Shown piece after piece: positions 58,301-62,517 of a stretch of 64,000 nt of DNA. The stretch spans positions 2,771,966 through 2,835,965 of the forward strand of contig JANPWX010000080.1 of the NCBI GenBank assembly GCA_024734555.1, written 5' to 3'. The position numbers were made by a program, and so were the translations under genes. The first letter of the stretch is position 1. Each line of letters opens with the position of its first letter. The stretch is from Trochalopteron elliotii (taxonomy: Eukaryota; Chordata; Aves; Passeriformes; Leiothrichidae). The notes beneath the pieces are model-generated. The model did no database searches and was not told the origin of the DNA. It worked only from the letters and a program-made list of their open reading frames with translations.

Positions 58301-59702
58301 TACATTTGGAAGATCCCTGAATATGAAATAGTCTTGGAGAAATTCGTCTTGAATAATGAGTTACTATATTTTTTGTCGAAAATCAAAGTATACTTATGAA
58401 CTTTTGCATTTGTAATGAATTATCAGTATTGCCAGAATCTGTGATCTAAGAAGACTAAACAGCCAAGTGATGTGGCTTCAGTTAAAATGCTGCTGCTGCT
58501 GCTATCTTTGTTTGAATCATAAAAACATTTGTTTCAGTTTCCTTATTTAAAAATACTGTTTTCTGACCAGCTGTGCTTCAGCAATGTTGTAAGCATCAGC
58601 AAATGTTTATATTTAAGCTTTGAAAATGTCCTATGAAAGCTTCTGTTTATAGCAATGACTGTAATAGAACCTAACATCTCCTCTGAGGAATGCAAATCCT
58701 GCTCTTTGGCACTGGCCCCAAAGTATATAAACATGTATACACGCTCCGTGCCTGAGCACCACACTTACATGTCCATGGCACTTCGTACTGCTGTGGCCAT
58801 TCAGCACAGTCCAGCTGTAGGTCTAACAATGCCTTTCTCTCCAAATTTAGCTGGAGTTCGGTGTTGGAAAAGTGCAGATGAACTTCCTTCATTTATTGAG
58901 CTCAGAAGCAACCCACAGCATCACAATCCATTGTCTAAACACACCGATATGGGGATTAAATAAAGCAGGTGGCCGGAAGACATCAGTTACCTTCAAAGGA
59001 TGGAACGGTCAAATATTTAAAGCAAATACCCTACTTGAACCTAAAGTGCTTCTGGATGAATGCATGGTAAATACCTTTTAGCACCACATTATTGAAGCAT
59101 GACAGAGGTACTGCTTAGACATTACTAACCTGCTGCAAATAAATAACAACCATTTAGGTTCATATCCCTTAAAGCTTGGTTCTTTACATAGCTCTGCATA
59201 TGCCACCCTTTATATACTGAATTCACCATCTCTTCAAGGGTAAAAGCAATTGCAGTGATACAGGGTATCTATACTTGCTGTTTGCATTGTGTCTCATGTA
59301 TTTTGAGACTGTATGAAGACACTGCAGAGACATCAGCACAGAAATAGGAAGGTCGTCCAGGAAAATTTAGAAACAGTTACCCTCAAAATGAACATTCAGG
59401 CTTTGGAAATGGCTTTTGTTAAATTATACAGTTTCTTTAGGAACTGCTGGGAGAAAAAATGTTTCTGCGTACTACTTTCACCCTGTAAGCACAATTTTCA
59501 TCTGTGTTTTGAAGCTCATCTTTTGACTCTAATATTCTTCTCCTGTGTGTTTCAGATTGAAGATGGCAGCTGGCATAAAACACAGTTCTTTTTTCAGACT
59601 CAGGACACGAATCAGCTTCCAGTTGTTCAAGTTAATGCACTTCCTCACCTCAAACCAGGACAGCAGCACTTCATACAAAGTGGCTCCGTATGCTTCCTTT
59701 AA
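1306..59702 (+). CDS. COL24A1: Collagen alpha-1(XXIV), 3' part, 40 exons (gene span)
   Basis: Extracellular fibrillar collagen chain; the family forms homotrimeric fibril-associated collagen in bone and cornea. Seen here: 35 exons of Gly-X-Y repeat (691 residues) then five exons of C-propeptide ending in a TAA at 59700-59702. Every exon has an AG acceptor and GT donor and the joined frame stays open. The helix exons are phase 0-0 and mostly 54, 45 or 108 bp, the fibrillar collagen pattern. The C-propeptide has eight Cys and a DPNIGC calcium-site motif. XXIV rather than XXVII or a classical fibrillar type is inferred from the helix imperfection, the C-propeptide as I know it, and the downstream ZNHIT6 neighbour. 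The 5' half (signal peptide, laminin-G/TSPN-like domain, first about 300 helix residues) is outside the window, so this is partial. Exon numbers below are window numbers. Confidence 0.93.
2065..2109 (+). CDS. COL24A1: COL24A1 window exon 2 (45 bp, helix)
   Basis: Encodes [15 protein letters not shown], five triplets in the classic 45-bp fibrillar collagen exon size. Acceptor TTTTAG, donor GTAAGT. Confidence 0.93.
4969..5002. repeat. A10 / T17 homopolymer pair
   Basis: Ten A, then GGGCCGA, then seventeen T. The two runs could pair as an A/T hairpin in the transcript. Simple sequence; lengths may be assembly-dependent. Confidence 0.8.
5170..5190. repeat. Poly-T run (21 T)
   Basis: Uninterrupted T21 in the middle of an intron, not next to a splice acceptor. 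It could be a remnant of a reverse-oriented poly(A) tail, but no element body is recognisable beside it. Confidence 0.85.
6832..6885 (+). CDS. COL24A1: COL24A1 window exon 3 (54 bp, helix)
   Basis: Encodes [18 protein letters not shown]. Acceptor TTTTAG, donor GTAAGT. The following intron (6886-7931, 1046 bp) shows nothing recognisable apart from A-rich and T-rich stretches. Confidence 0.93.
7932..7976 (+). CDS. COL24A1: COL24A1 window exon 4 (45 bp, helix)
   Basis: Encodes [15 protein letters not shown], five triplets with only Gly fixed and no proline, a locally imino-poor segment. Acceptor AACAG, donor GTAAGC. Confidence 0.92.
8333..8600 (-). repeat. Degraded CR1/L3-like LINE fragment, antisense
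   Basis: The start (AATCACAGAGCTCAAGGTGA, then GTCCATCCTC and GGCAGGACCTG) resembles the reverse complement of a CR1 3' end. It continues through a segment resembling the usual text around 'leading to a failed splice of short fragments' only loosely: TTCTTCCAGTTGTGTAACCTG matches the antisense body poorly but recognisably. Family assignment is by eye and boundaries are approximate. Confidence 0.45.
9431..9460. promoter_or_regulatory. 22-bp perfect palindrome with three forkhead-like motifs
   Basis: CTATGTTTATT is followed directly by its exact reverse complement (9431-9452). The palindrome holds TGTTTAT (9434-9440) and ATAAACA (9443-9449); another ATAAACA follows at 9453-9459. These match the forkhead (FOX) core. 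Regulatory function is inference only. Confidence 0.35.
12702..12730. repeat. 10-bp perfect inverted repeat, 9-nt spacer
   Basis: AAAATACTAT (12702-12711) and ATAGTATTTT (12721-12730) are exact reverse complements. It is AT-rich and may be chance. Confidence 0.6.
15788..15841 (+). CDS. COL24A1: COL24A1 window exon 5 (54 bp, helix)
   Basis: Encodes [18 protein letters not shown]. Acceptor ACACAG, donor GTATAA (weaker than its neighbours). The following intron (15842-17558, 1.7 kb) holds nothing recognised. Confidence 0.92.
17559..17612 (+). CDS. COL24A1: COL24A1 window exon 6 (54 bp, helix)
   Basis: Encodes [19 protein letters not shown] long pyrimidine tract (about 17526-17552) precedes the TTAAAG acceptor; donor GTAAGT. 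The following intron (17613-19123, 1.5 kb) has a moderately GC-richer middle (about 17960-18400) that I could not assign to a repeat family. Confidence 0.93.
19124..19177 (+). CDS. COL24A1: COL24A1 window exon 7 (54 bp, helix)
   Basis: Encodes [18 protein letters not shown]. Acceptor TTCTAG, donor GTAGGT. The following 735-bp intron (19178-19912) is very AT-rich with nothing recognised. Confidence 0.93.
19913..19966 (+). CDS. COL24A1: COL24A1 window exon 8 (54 bp, helix)
   Basis: Encodes [18 protein letters not shown], ending in a basic Lys-Gly-Arg-Arg cluster. Acceptor TGCAG, donor GTAAGT. Confidence 0.93.
19967..25427 (+). other. COL24A1: COL24A1 intron (5.5 kb)
   Basis: AT-rich intron. 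I found no exon-like Gly-X-Y segment, no clear CR1 tail and no RNA gene. The small ORFs on both strands (60-94 codons) show no domain or composition bias suggesting coding. Confidence 0.7.
25428..25481 (+). CDS. COL24A1: COL24A1 window exon 9 (54 bp, helix)
   Basis: Encodes [18 protein letters not shown]. Acceptor TTCAG, donor GTGAGT. First of three exons packed into 540 bp; the next intron is 281 bp. Confidence 0.93.
25763..25807 (+). CDS. COL24A1: COL24A1 window exon 10 (45 bp, helix)
   Basis: Encodes [15 protein letters not shown], five triplets. Acceptor TATCAG, donor GTAAGT. The next intron is only 115 bp. Confidence 0.93.
25923..25967 (+). CDS. COL24A1: COL24A1 window exon 11 (45 bp, helix)
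   Basis: Encodes [15 protein letters not shown]. It contains GNPGER, of the GxPGER form used by collagen-binding integrins in classical collagens; binding here is inference. Acceptor ACCAG, donor GTGAGT. The following intron (25968-27063, 1.1 kb) holds nothing recognised. Confidence 0.93.
27064..27117 (+). CDS. COL24A1: COL24A1 window exon 12 (54 bp, helix)
   Basis: Encodes [18 protein letters not shown]. Acceptor TTTCCAG after a T-rich tract, donor GTAAGT. Confidence 0.93.
28364..28398. repeat. Strong hairpin, 15-16 nt arms
   Basis: The left arm AGAAAAGCTTATCCTG (28364-28379) pairs with CAGGATAGCTTTTCT (28384-28398) with one bulged T and a four-base loop. No function assigned. Confidence 0.7.
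28437..28467. repeat. 12-bp perfect hairpin, 7-nt loop
   Basis: TCTTTCTAGCTC (28437-28448) and GAGCTAGAAAGA (28456-28467) are exact reverse complements. It lies 38 bp after the preceding hairpin. Confidence 0.7.
28590..28634. repeat. 10-bp inverted repeat, 25-nt spacer
   Basis: GGTTTTTCTG (28590-28599) and CAGAAAAACC (28625-28634) are exact reverse complements. Part of the same hairpin-rich patch. Confidence 0.6.
30033..30086 (+). CDS. COL24A1: COL24A1 window exon 13 (54 bp, helix)
   Basis: Encodes [18 protein letters not shown]. Acceptor TGCCAG, donor GTGAGA. The following 973-bp intron (30087-31059) holds nothing recognised. Confidence 0.93.
31060..31113 (+). CDS. COL24A1: COL24A1 window exon 14 (54 bp, helix)
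   Basis: Encodes [18 protein letters not shown], with three acidic Y/X positions in a row of triplets. Acceptor TACAG, donor GTAAAT. The next intron is 219 bp. Confidence 0.93.
31333..31386 (+). CDS. COL24A1: COL24A1 window exon 15 (54 bp, helix)
   Basis: Encodes [18 protein letters not shown]. Acceptor TCCCAG, donor GTAAGC. The following 1.2-kb intron (31387-32589) is half filled by a CR1 tail. Confidence 0.93.
31571..32194 (+). mobile_element. CR1 LINE 3' fragment, sense orientation
   Basis: Recognised by order of familiar CR1 segments: 'GGGGTGCTGGTCAACAG', 'AGGTGGCCAAAAAGGCCAG', 'TGTGGCCAGCAGGACCAGGG', 'ACATTGAGGTGCTGGAGCA', 'CTACCTGAAAGGAGGCTGTA', and a 3' end with the CR1 terminal motif ATTCTGTG (32183-32190). 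It is 5'-truncated, with small internal deletions. About 620 bp, covering the end of the reverse-transcriptase frame and the 3' UTR of the element. The open frame seen across it (31755-32168) is not a gene. Confidence 0.92.
32590..32643 (+). CDS. COL24A1: COL24A1 window exon 16 (54 bp, helix)
   Basis: Encodes [18 protein letters not shown]. Acceptor ATAAG, donor GTACAT (weak at +4/+5). Followed by a 588-bp intron (32644-33231) with nothing recognised until its pyrimidine tract. Confidence 0.92.
33232..33339 (+). CDS. COL24A1: COL24A1 window exon 17 (108 bp, helix)
   Basis: Twelve perfect triplets beginning [18 protein letters not shown] and ending GEPGIMGIP. 108 bp is a fused double 54-bp exon as in other fibrillar collagens. 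A long T-rich tract (33197-33220) precedes the TTTTAG acceptor; donor GTAAGT. The following intron (33340-34866, 1.5 kb) shows nothing recognised. Confidence 0.94.
34867..34920 (+). CDS. COL24A1: COL24A1 window exon 18 (54 bp, helix)
   Basis: Encodes [18 protein letters not shown], basic at its end. Acceptor CTATAG, donor GTAGTA. The next intron is 458 bp (34921-35378) with nothing recognised. Confidence 0.93.
35379..35486 (+). CDS. COL24A1: COL24A1 window exon 19 (108 bp, helix)
   Basis: Twelve perfect triplets beginning [18 protein letters not shown] and ending GARGTRGPV. Acceptor AACAG, donor GTTAGT (non-consensus T at +3). The following 898-bp intron (35487-36384) holds nothing recognised. 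Confidence 0.92.
36385..36438 (+). CDS. COL24A1: COL24A1 window exon 20 (54 bp, helix)
   Basis: Encodes [18 protein letters not shown]; Gly also occupies one X and one Y position. Acceptor AACAG, donor GTAGGT. The following 768-bp intron (36439-37206) shows nothing recognised. Confidence 0.93.
37207..37260 (+). CDS. COL24A1: COL24A1 window exon 21 (54 bp, helix)
   Basis: Encodes [20 protein letters not shown]-rich compared with its surroundings. Acceptor CTTTAG, donor GTATGA. The following 1.3-kb intron (37261-38537) is AT-rich with nothing recognised. Confidence 0.93.
38538..38594 (+). CDS. COL24A1: COL24A1 window exon 22 (57 bp) with Gly-X-Y interruption
   Basis: Encodes [19 protein letters not shown], 19 residues. 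The segment after GED reads NTVP before Gly resumes, so one triplet lacks its Gly and one extra residue is present. The frame still closes at phase 0. Short helix imperfections are known in types XXIV and XXVII and absent from classical fibrillar collagens. Acceptor TTTAG, donor GTAGGT. Followed by a 946-bp intron (38595-39540) with nothing recognised. Confidence 0.92.
39541..39594 (+). CDS. COL24A1: COL24A1 window exon 23 (54 bp, helix)
   Basis: Encodes [18 protein letters not shown], very charged with a single proline. It contains GQSGER, of GxxGER form. Acceptor CTCTAG, donor GTAATA. The next intron (39595-40616) holds a CR1 tail. Confidence 0.93.
39870..40138 (+). mobile_element. CR1 LINE 3' tail, sense orientation
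   Basis: Familiar CR1 3' UTR segments in order: 'ACAGGACAGGAGGCAAAGG', 'ACTGAAACACATGAAATTCC', 'AGGATGACTGAGCACCAGAA', 'CAGGCTGCCCAGATAGGTTG', 'TGGAGTCTCTATC', and a terminal TTCTATGTTTCTG. Strongly 5'-truncated and somewhat diverged. Confidence 0.9.
40617..40670 (+). CDS. COL24A1: COL24A1 window exon 24 (54 bp, helix)
   Basis: Encodes [18 protein letters not shown]. Acceptor TCCCAG, donor GTAAGT. The next intron is only 106 bp. Confidence 0.93.
40777..40830 (+). CDS. COL24A1: COL24A1 window exon 25 (54 bp, helix)
   Basis: Encodes [18 protein letters not shown], with six acidic residues. Acceptor TCAAAG, donor GTAAGT. The following 2.1-kb intron (40831-42945) shows nothing recognised. Confidence 0.93.
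42946..42999 (+). CDS. COL24A1: COL24A1 window exon 26 (54 bp, helix)
   Basis: Encodes [18 protein letters not shown], basic and alanine-rich. Acceptor TTCTAG, donor GTAAGT. The following 1.6-kb intron (43000-44629) shows nothing recognised. Confidence 0.93.
44630..44737 (+). CDS. COL24A1: COL24A1 window exon 27 (108 bp, helix)
   Basis: Twelve perfect triplets beginning [18 protein letters not shown] and ending GLSGEPGPK. Acceptor TTTTAAG, donor GTAAGT. The following 1.8-kb intron (44738-46499) shows nothing recognised. Confidence 0.94.
46500..46607 (+). CDS. COL24A1: COL24A1 window exon 28 (108 bp, helix)
   Basis: Twelve perfect triplets beginning [18 protein letters not shown] and ending GPMGAPGLK. 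Acceptor TGTTAAG, donor GTAGGT. The next intron is 778 bp (46608-47385). Confidence 0.94.
46935..47120 (-). repeat. Ancient CR1/L3-like fragment, antisense
   Basis: The order of short segments ('AACTTGTCTAGTTTCCATTTG', 'GTAGATTTTTAGTC', 'GGGAGTTCAACAAG', 'ATTACTTTTC') resembles the reverse strand of an old CR1/L3-type tail common in reptile genomes. Diverged; assignment by eye, ends approximate. Confidence 0.4.
47386..47493 (+). CDS. COL24A1: COL24A1 window exon 29 (108 bp, helix)
   Basis: Twelve perfect triplets beginning [18 protein letters not shown], with a KRGKR basic cluster, and ending GLKGQI. Acceptor GACAG, donor GTACGT. The next intron is only 87 bp, the shortest in the COL24A1 part. 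Confidence 0.93.
47581..47634 (+). CDS. COL24A1: COL24A1 window exon 30 (54 bp, helix)
   Basis: Encodes [18 protein letters not shown], with Met and two Phe. Acceptor TTACAG, donor GTATGT. The next intron is 295 bp. Confidence 0.93.
47930..47992 (+). CDS. COL24A1: COL24A1 window exon 31 (63 bp, helix)
   Basis: Seven perfect triplets: [15 protein letters not shown] then GPTGQA. 63 bp is not one of the usual fibrillar sizes. The GLFGIL segment is unusually hydrophobic and imino-poor. Acceptor TTTCAG, donor GTAAGT. The following 1.2-kb intron (47993-49149) shows nothing recognised. Confidence 0.93.
49150..49203 (+). CDS. COL24A1: COL24A1 window exon 32 (54 bp, helix)
   Basis: Encodes [18 protein letters not shown]. 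Acceptor TTACAG, donor GTAAGT. The following intron (49204-50778, 1.6 kb) has a moderately GC-richer patch about 49590-49870, not assigned. Confidence 0.93.
50779..50814 (+). CDS. COL24A1: COL24A1 window exon 33 (36 bp, helix)
   Basis: Encodes [12 protein letters not shown], four triplets. Acceptor TTACAG, donor GTAAGA. A short exon before a 4.8-kb intron. Confidence 0.92.
53699..53740. repeat. Degenerate short repeat around CATATG
   Basis: TACTACATATGC occurs twice in tandem (53699-53722), followed by two looser copies (ATATAGTAC, TGCATATGG). No family recognised. Confidence 0.6.
53776..53814. repeat. 14-bp perfect inverted repeat, 11-nt spacer
   Basis: TTAATGATTAACAT (53776-53789) and ATGTTAATCATTAA (53801-53814) are exact reverse complements. 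The arms contain GTTAAT, similar to half of an HNF1-type site. Function unknown. Confidence 0.65.
55641..55676 (+). CDS. COL24A1: COL24A1 window exon 34 (36 bp, helix)
   Basis: Encodes [12 protein letters not shown], four triplets. Acceptor TTCTAG, donor GTAAGT. The next intron is 94 bp. Confidence 0.93.
55771..55797 (+). CDS. COL24A1: COL24A1 window exon 35 (27 bp, end of helix)
   Basis: Encodes GPPGPPGPR, the proline-rich C-terminal cap of the triple helix. Acceptor TTCTCAG, donor GTAAAT. At 27 bp this is the smallest exon in the window; it is still phase 0-0. Confidence 0.92.
55965..56030 (+). CDS. COL24A1: COL24A1 window exon 36 (66 bp, C-telopeptide / start of C-propeptide)
   Basis: Encodes 22 residues beginning [20 protein letters not shown]. 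The helix stops here. L, V, L, N and L fall at alternating 4 and 3 residue spacing, as in a short heptad coiled coil; heptads just before the C-propeptide are known to help trimerise fibrillar collagens. Acceptor TTTTAG, donor GTATAT. Confidence 0.9.
56781..56949 (+). CDS. COL24A1: COL24A1 window exon 37 (169 bp, C-propeptide)
   Basis: Continues [20 protein letters not shown] and carries Cys 1 and Cys 2 of the COLFI domain (RIC and LNC). It contains [14 protein letters not shown], the conserved motif of fibrillar C-propeptides. It ends at phase 1 (GAT G). Acceptor TTGGCAG, donor GTAAGT. The preceding 750-bp intron holds nothing recognised. Confidence 0.95.
57638..57747 (+). CDS. COL24A1: COL24A1 window exon 38 (110 bp, C-propeptide)
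   Basis: Encodes [19 protein letters not shown] and following residues. DPNxGC..D is the calcium-binding loop of procollagen C-propeptides. It carries Cys 3, 4 and 5 and an NFT N-glycosylation sequon. It enters at phase 1 and ends in frame. Acceptor CTAATAG, donor GTATGT. Preceding intron 688 bp, following intron 1.1 kb (57748-58850); nothing recognised in either except a short TGC repeat at 58488-58503. Confidence 0.96.
58851..59066 (+). CDS. COL24A1: COL24A1 window exon 39 (216 bp, C-propeptide)
   Basis: 72 codons starting [20 protein letters not shown], with Cys 6 (ITIHC) and Cys 7 (LLDEC). [12 protein letters not shown] is the conserved COLFI signature. [17 protein letters not shown] segment follows in the middle. 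Acceptor ATTTAG, donor GTAAAT. The next intron is 489 bp. Confidence 0.96.
59556..59702 (+). CDS. COL24A1: COL24A1 window exon 40 (147 bp, C-terminus and stop)
   Basis: Encodes [20 protein letters not shown] onward, ending GSVCFL then TAA. Cys 8 sits three residues from the end, in the usual VCFL-type ending of fibrillar collagens. Acceptor TTTCAG. Confidence 0.96.
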   Translation: MEDGSWHKTQFFFQTQDTNQLPVVQVNALPHLKPGQQHFIQSGSVCFL

Positions 59703-59921
59703 GATTTCTGTCCTAGGTTTCTTGTTGCATCAACATGGAGTTGCTGCATAGATTGAATACAAACGTATGATCTATTGCAGGCCAAATTACTAGGAAACTG
59801 AAGAATCATTTCAAGAATTGTTGGTTAAAGAACCTCAGGAAGAAAAAGACTTCCTTCTAAGGAGAAATGGCATTGAAAAATAAAAGAAAAGACTAAAGCA
59901 ATTTTCTCTAAAGTATTTAAA

Positions 59922-59927
59922 AATAAA
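59922..59927 (+). terminator. Candidate poly(A) signal (proximal)
   Basis: AATAAA 220 bases after the stop, with a second AATAAA 43 bases earlier (59879) and a TTGGTGCTTTCTTG downstream element. Candidate only. Confidence 0.45.
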
Positions 59928-60980
59928 TTTCTTGGTGCTTTCTTGCATAATTTTCTGGAATGGAGTATCTGAACATGGACTTTTTCAGGACGACAGGTGT
60001 TCTTAGCATTTGTTTTAACAGCACTGCACAAAAACCATCCTGAGGAAAGCTGGAGACATATGATACTAAGGAGCAATACCTGCTAATGTTCCTAAATGTG
60101 CAATAGCTTTTGTATGAAAAGTGAATCAAGCCACAGTACAGTACAATAAGTCTTCTTTTCTTAATCATTATTTTATTCCAGTCCTTCGTGGACACACACA
60201 TCTGAACAGATGGTACACTACCTCTTTTGTGTTTCCTGTCCATGTTGCCTTGGTGCTCTTCATAACACAGGGTGCTTGTGGCCTTACCAGAGACTGAGTT
60301 CCTTTTTATCTTTCAGACTGTATGTGCTGGTTGCATCAGGATATGTTTCTGTTGTAAAGGTACTTATTTTAAACTGTTGGTCACATACTTCACATAATGA
60401 AAACATTATTTATGTGGATTTCTTGTTTAAAACATTTTTGTGTACTATTTTGGAAATGGTGTATAAGACAGCTTATTGTATATGATGCATATAGTCAGAA
60501 GTTTGTGTTACAGCCATTGTAAAAATCGTAAGAAGAGCTACCTAAAGTAGTTTTGACTTTTAAATCCTGTATTTCAGTTAACATTGCTAATGCCAAAGCC
60601 ATCTTAAGATGATATATTCTGTATATATTTTGTAACTTCTGAAAAAAATCTACTACAGCGTGTCTTCTGAATGGCTGCTGTTAAATTATAATCAGCATTT
60701 CATCCTCTTAGAAATTCCATTTTTTGCAAAATTTATTAGATCATTTTGGGTTTTTTAAATTAAGCCTAAAATGTTCCGTGAAGTTCTTTTTTTTTAGTAA
60801 AAAGGAACAGTTTGCCATTAGGAAAAGCACTCTTTATATTGATATGCCTCTATCTATTATCAATTCAAAGTGTGCTCAGGCGTACATGGCAAGGTGATAC
60901 CGGACTGTATTTGAGGGTGCCTGGGAGTGTTCAAACAACCTGTCTGTCTTCATTTGCAGAAAACCACACCACCAAAGTAT

Positions 60981-60986
60981 AATAAA
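60981..60986 (+). terminator. Candidate poly(A) signal (distal)
   Basis: AATAAA followed by a T-rich stretch (about 60997-61030). Candidate only. Confidence 0.4.
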
Positions 60987-61000
60987 ATAAGCTTCCAAGT

Positions 61001-61559
61001 TCTCTCTTTGTCTTTTACTATTCTGTTTCATAGTGCATAGGTCATTCTTAGAAGTGGTGAAAATCCTCAAGAAGGGCACTTTTCTTCGGTGCCAGTGCTT
61101 CTCTTGCCGAGGGGAAATGCCCATGATCTGTGCCATGGAATACTGCTAGAGGGGCAATGTTTGCTTTTACAGAGTAATGTACATGTACATCCCAATCTTA
61201 ATTTTGTATCAAAGCATCGTTTTTGACCACTTCGAGAAAAATCTGATACAAAACAAAGCAAGATTACAGAAATATGACAAAGTGTCTCACTTTTTGCATT
61301 TTCAAGATCAATACACTGACATTATGATTTGACATTTACTTTTAGTTTGGCTTTGGAGGTGATGTTTTGGCAAACGTTTGGGAGTATTTTGTAAGATTAT
61401 AATTTTTTAGAAAATGCCTGCATCGTGCATATTTTTATTCATCTCATTGCTCTATTTTTTGGGACTTCTCCATCTCAGAAATTATCTATTTTAAAAGCAA
61501 GGAGTTTAAAGTCTTACAAGGCTGCTCGGTTGTATATGCATTTCTGTAGTTGAGTCGAA
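61001..61559. other. Intergenic spacer between COL24A1 and ZNHIT6
   Basis: AT-rich sequence with no recognised gene or repeat. GC content rises sharply from about 61560. Confidence 0.6.
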
Positions 61560-61844
61560 ATGCACATCCCACACAGCCAGCGGGGACGGCGGTCTGGTGC
61601 AGCGGGACGCGGACAGGTGAGGAGTGATGTCCCGCGTCACCTGCGCGGGGAGTGTCGCGCCGTGGGGCTGTCCGTTCGGCAGAGTGCTGCTTGGCGTGCG
61701 GCACGGTGTGGGGTTTGGGAAGCGTCCTCTGTGCTCTGGAAAGTCTCCGTGACTGGGACATCGGCCCCGGAGCCCCTCTGGCCCCGGAGCCCCTCAGGTC
61801 CCGGAGCCCCGCGGGTCCCGGCGCGGCGGGTCCGGGCACGCCCC
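61560..61844 (+). promoter_or_regulatory. CpG-rich block, probable ZNHIT6 promoter region
   Basis: Abrupt switch from AT-rich to GC-rich DNA with many CpG, directly upstream of the gap and ZNHIT6. No frame here resembles the acidic N-terminus expected of ZNHIT6, so it is more likely promoter or 5' UTR than coding. The transcription start is not identifiable. Confidence 0.6.
61765..61844. repeat. 17-bp GC-rich tandem repeat running into the gap
   Basis: Three units at 61765-61781, 61782-61798 and 61799-61815 share CCCGGAGCCCC; degenerate partial units continue to 61844, where the N run starts. The minus strand is G-rich with repeated GGGG and GGG runs, so quadruplex formation is possible. Confidence 0.8.
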
Positions 61845-62244
61845 NNNNNNNNNNNNNNNNNNNNNNNNNNNNNNNNNNNNNNNNNNNNNNNNNNNNNNNN
61901 NNNNNNNNNNNNNNNNNNNNNNNNNNNNNNNNNNNNNNNNNNNNNNNNNNNNNNNNNNNNNNNNNNNNNNNNNNNNNNNNNNNNNNNNNNNNNNNNNNNN
62001 NNNNNNNNNNNNNNNNNNNNNNNNNNNNNNNNNNNNNNNNNNNNNNNNNNNNNNNNNNNNNNNNNNNNNNNNNNNNNNNNNNNNNNNNNNNNNNNNNNNN
62101 NNNNNNNNNNNNNNNNNNNNNNNNNNNNNNNNNNNNNNNNNNNNNNNNNNNNNNNNNNNNNNNNNNNNNNNNNNNNNNNNNNNNNNNNNNNNNNNNNNNN
62201 NNNNNNNNNNNNNNNNNNNNNNNNNNNNNNNNNNNNNNNNNNNN
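61845..62244. other. Assembly gap, exactly 400 N
   Basis: Unknown sequence. The round length suggests a nominal or estimated size. It follows a GC-rich tandem repeat and probably hides ZNHIT6 exon 1. Confidence 0.98.
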
Positions 62245-62451
62245 CCCCCATCGATTGTGTTGTTTTGTCTGCCACCTTTCCTAATCCAGGGTATTTGTAT
62301 TTTCTCTTTCTCCTTTCAAGGTGCACTTACAATAGCTTTTCCTGGAAGTGCTGATGGATGGCCTAGTGCCTGGTTTTTGAGCAGGCACTTTCATAGGCCA
62401 GTCAGGTGTAAAAATGCTGCCTTATTGAGAAGTGGTTTTTATTTCTTTCAG
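62245..62451 (+). other. ZNHIT6: ZNHIT6 intron, 3' end after gap
   Basis: AT-rich sequence leading to a T-rich tract and AG at 62450-62451. No coding frame like the ZNHIT6 N-terminus was seen. Confidence 0.6.
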
Positions 62452-62517
62452 GTGTGAAACCTGTAGCAAAGAAGAAGCTAAGTACAGATGTCCACGATGC
62501 ATGAAATATTCTTGCAG
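62452..62517 (+). CDS. ZNHIT6: ZNHIT6 exon, HIT zinc finger part 1 (66 bp)
   Basis: Starts with the third base of a codon (G), then [21 protein letters not shown], given here as CETC, RCPRC and YSC motifs carrying the first five zinc-ligand Cys. It ends at AG of an AGC codon. Donor GTATCT; next intron 85 bp. Confidence 0.95.

Larger units (their letters stand above)
59703..61000 (+). other. COL24A1: COL24A1 3' UTR / intergenic with candidate poly(A) signals
   Basis: Non-coding sequence after the stop. AATAAA occurs at 59879-59884, 59922-59927 and 60981-60986. The last two are followed by T/GT-rich sequence. Which is used cannot be decided from sequence alone, so the 3' UTR is between about 0.2 and 1.3 kb. 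Confidence 0.6.

Noticed and set aside
61560..61844. Open frames running through the GC-rich block and the gap
   Set aside because: They are open only because N cannot encode a stop; composition is Arg/Pro/Gly-rich from GC content and unlike the acidic ZNHIT6 N-terminus.
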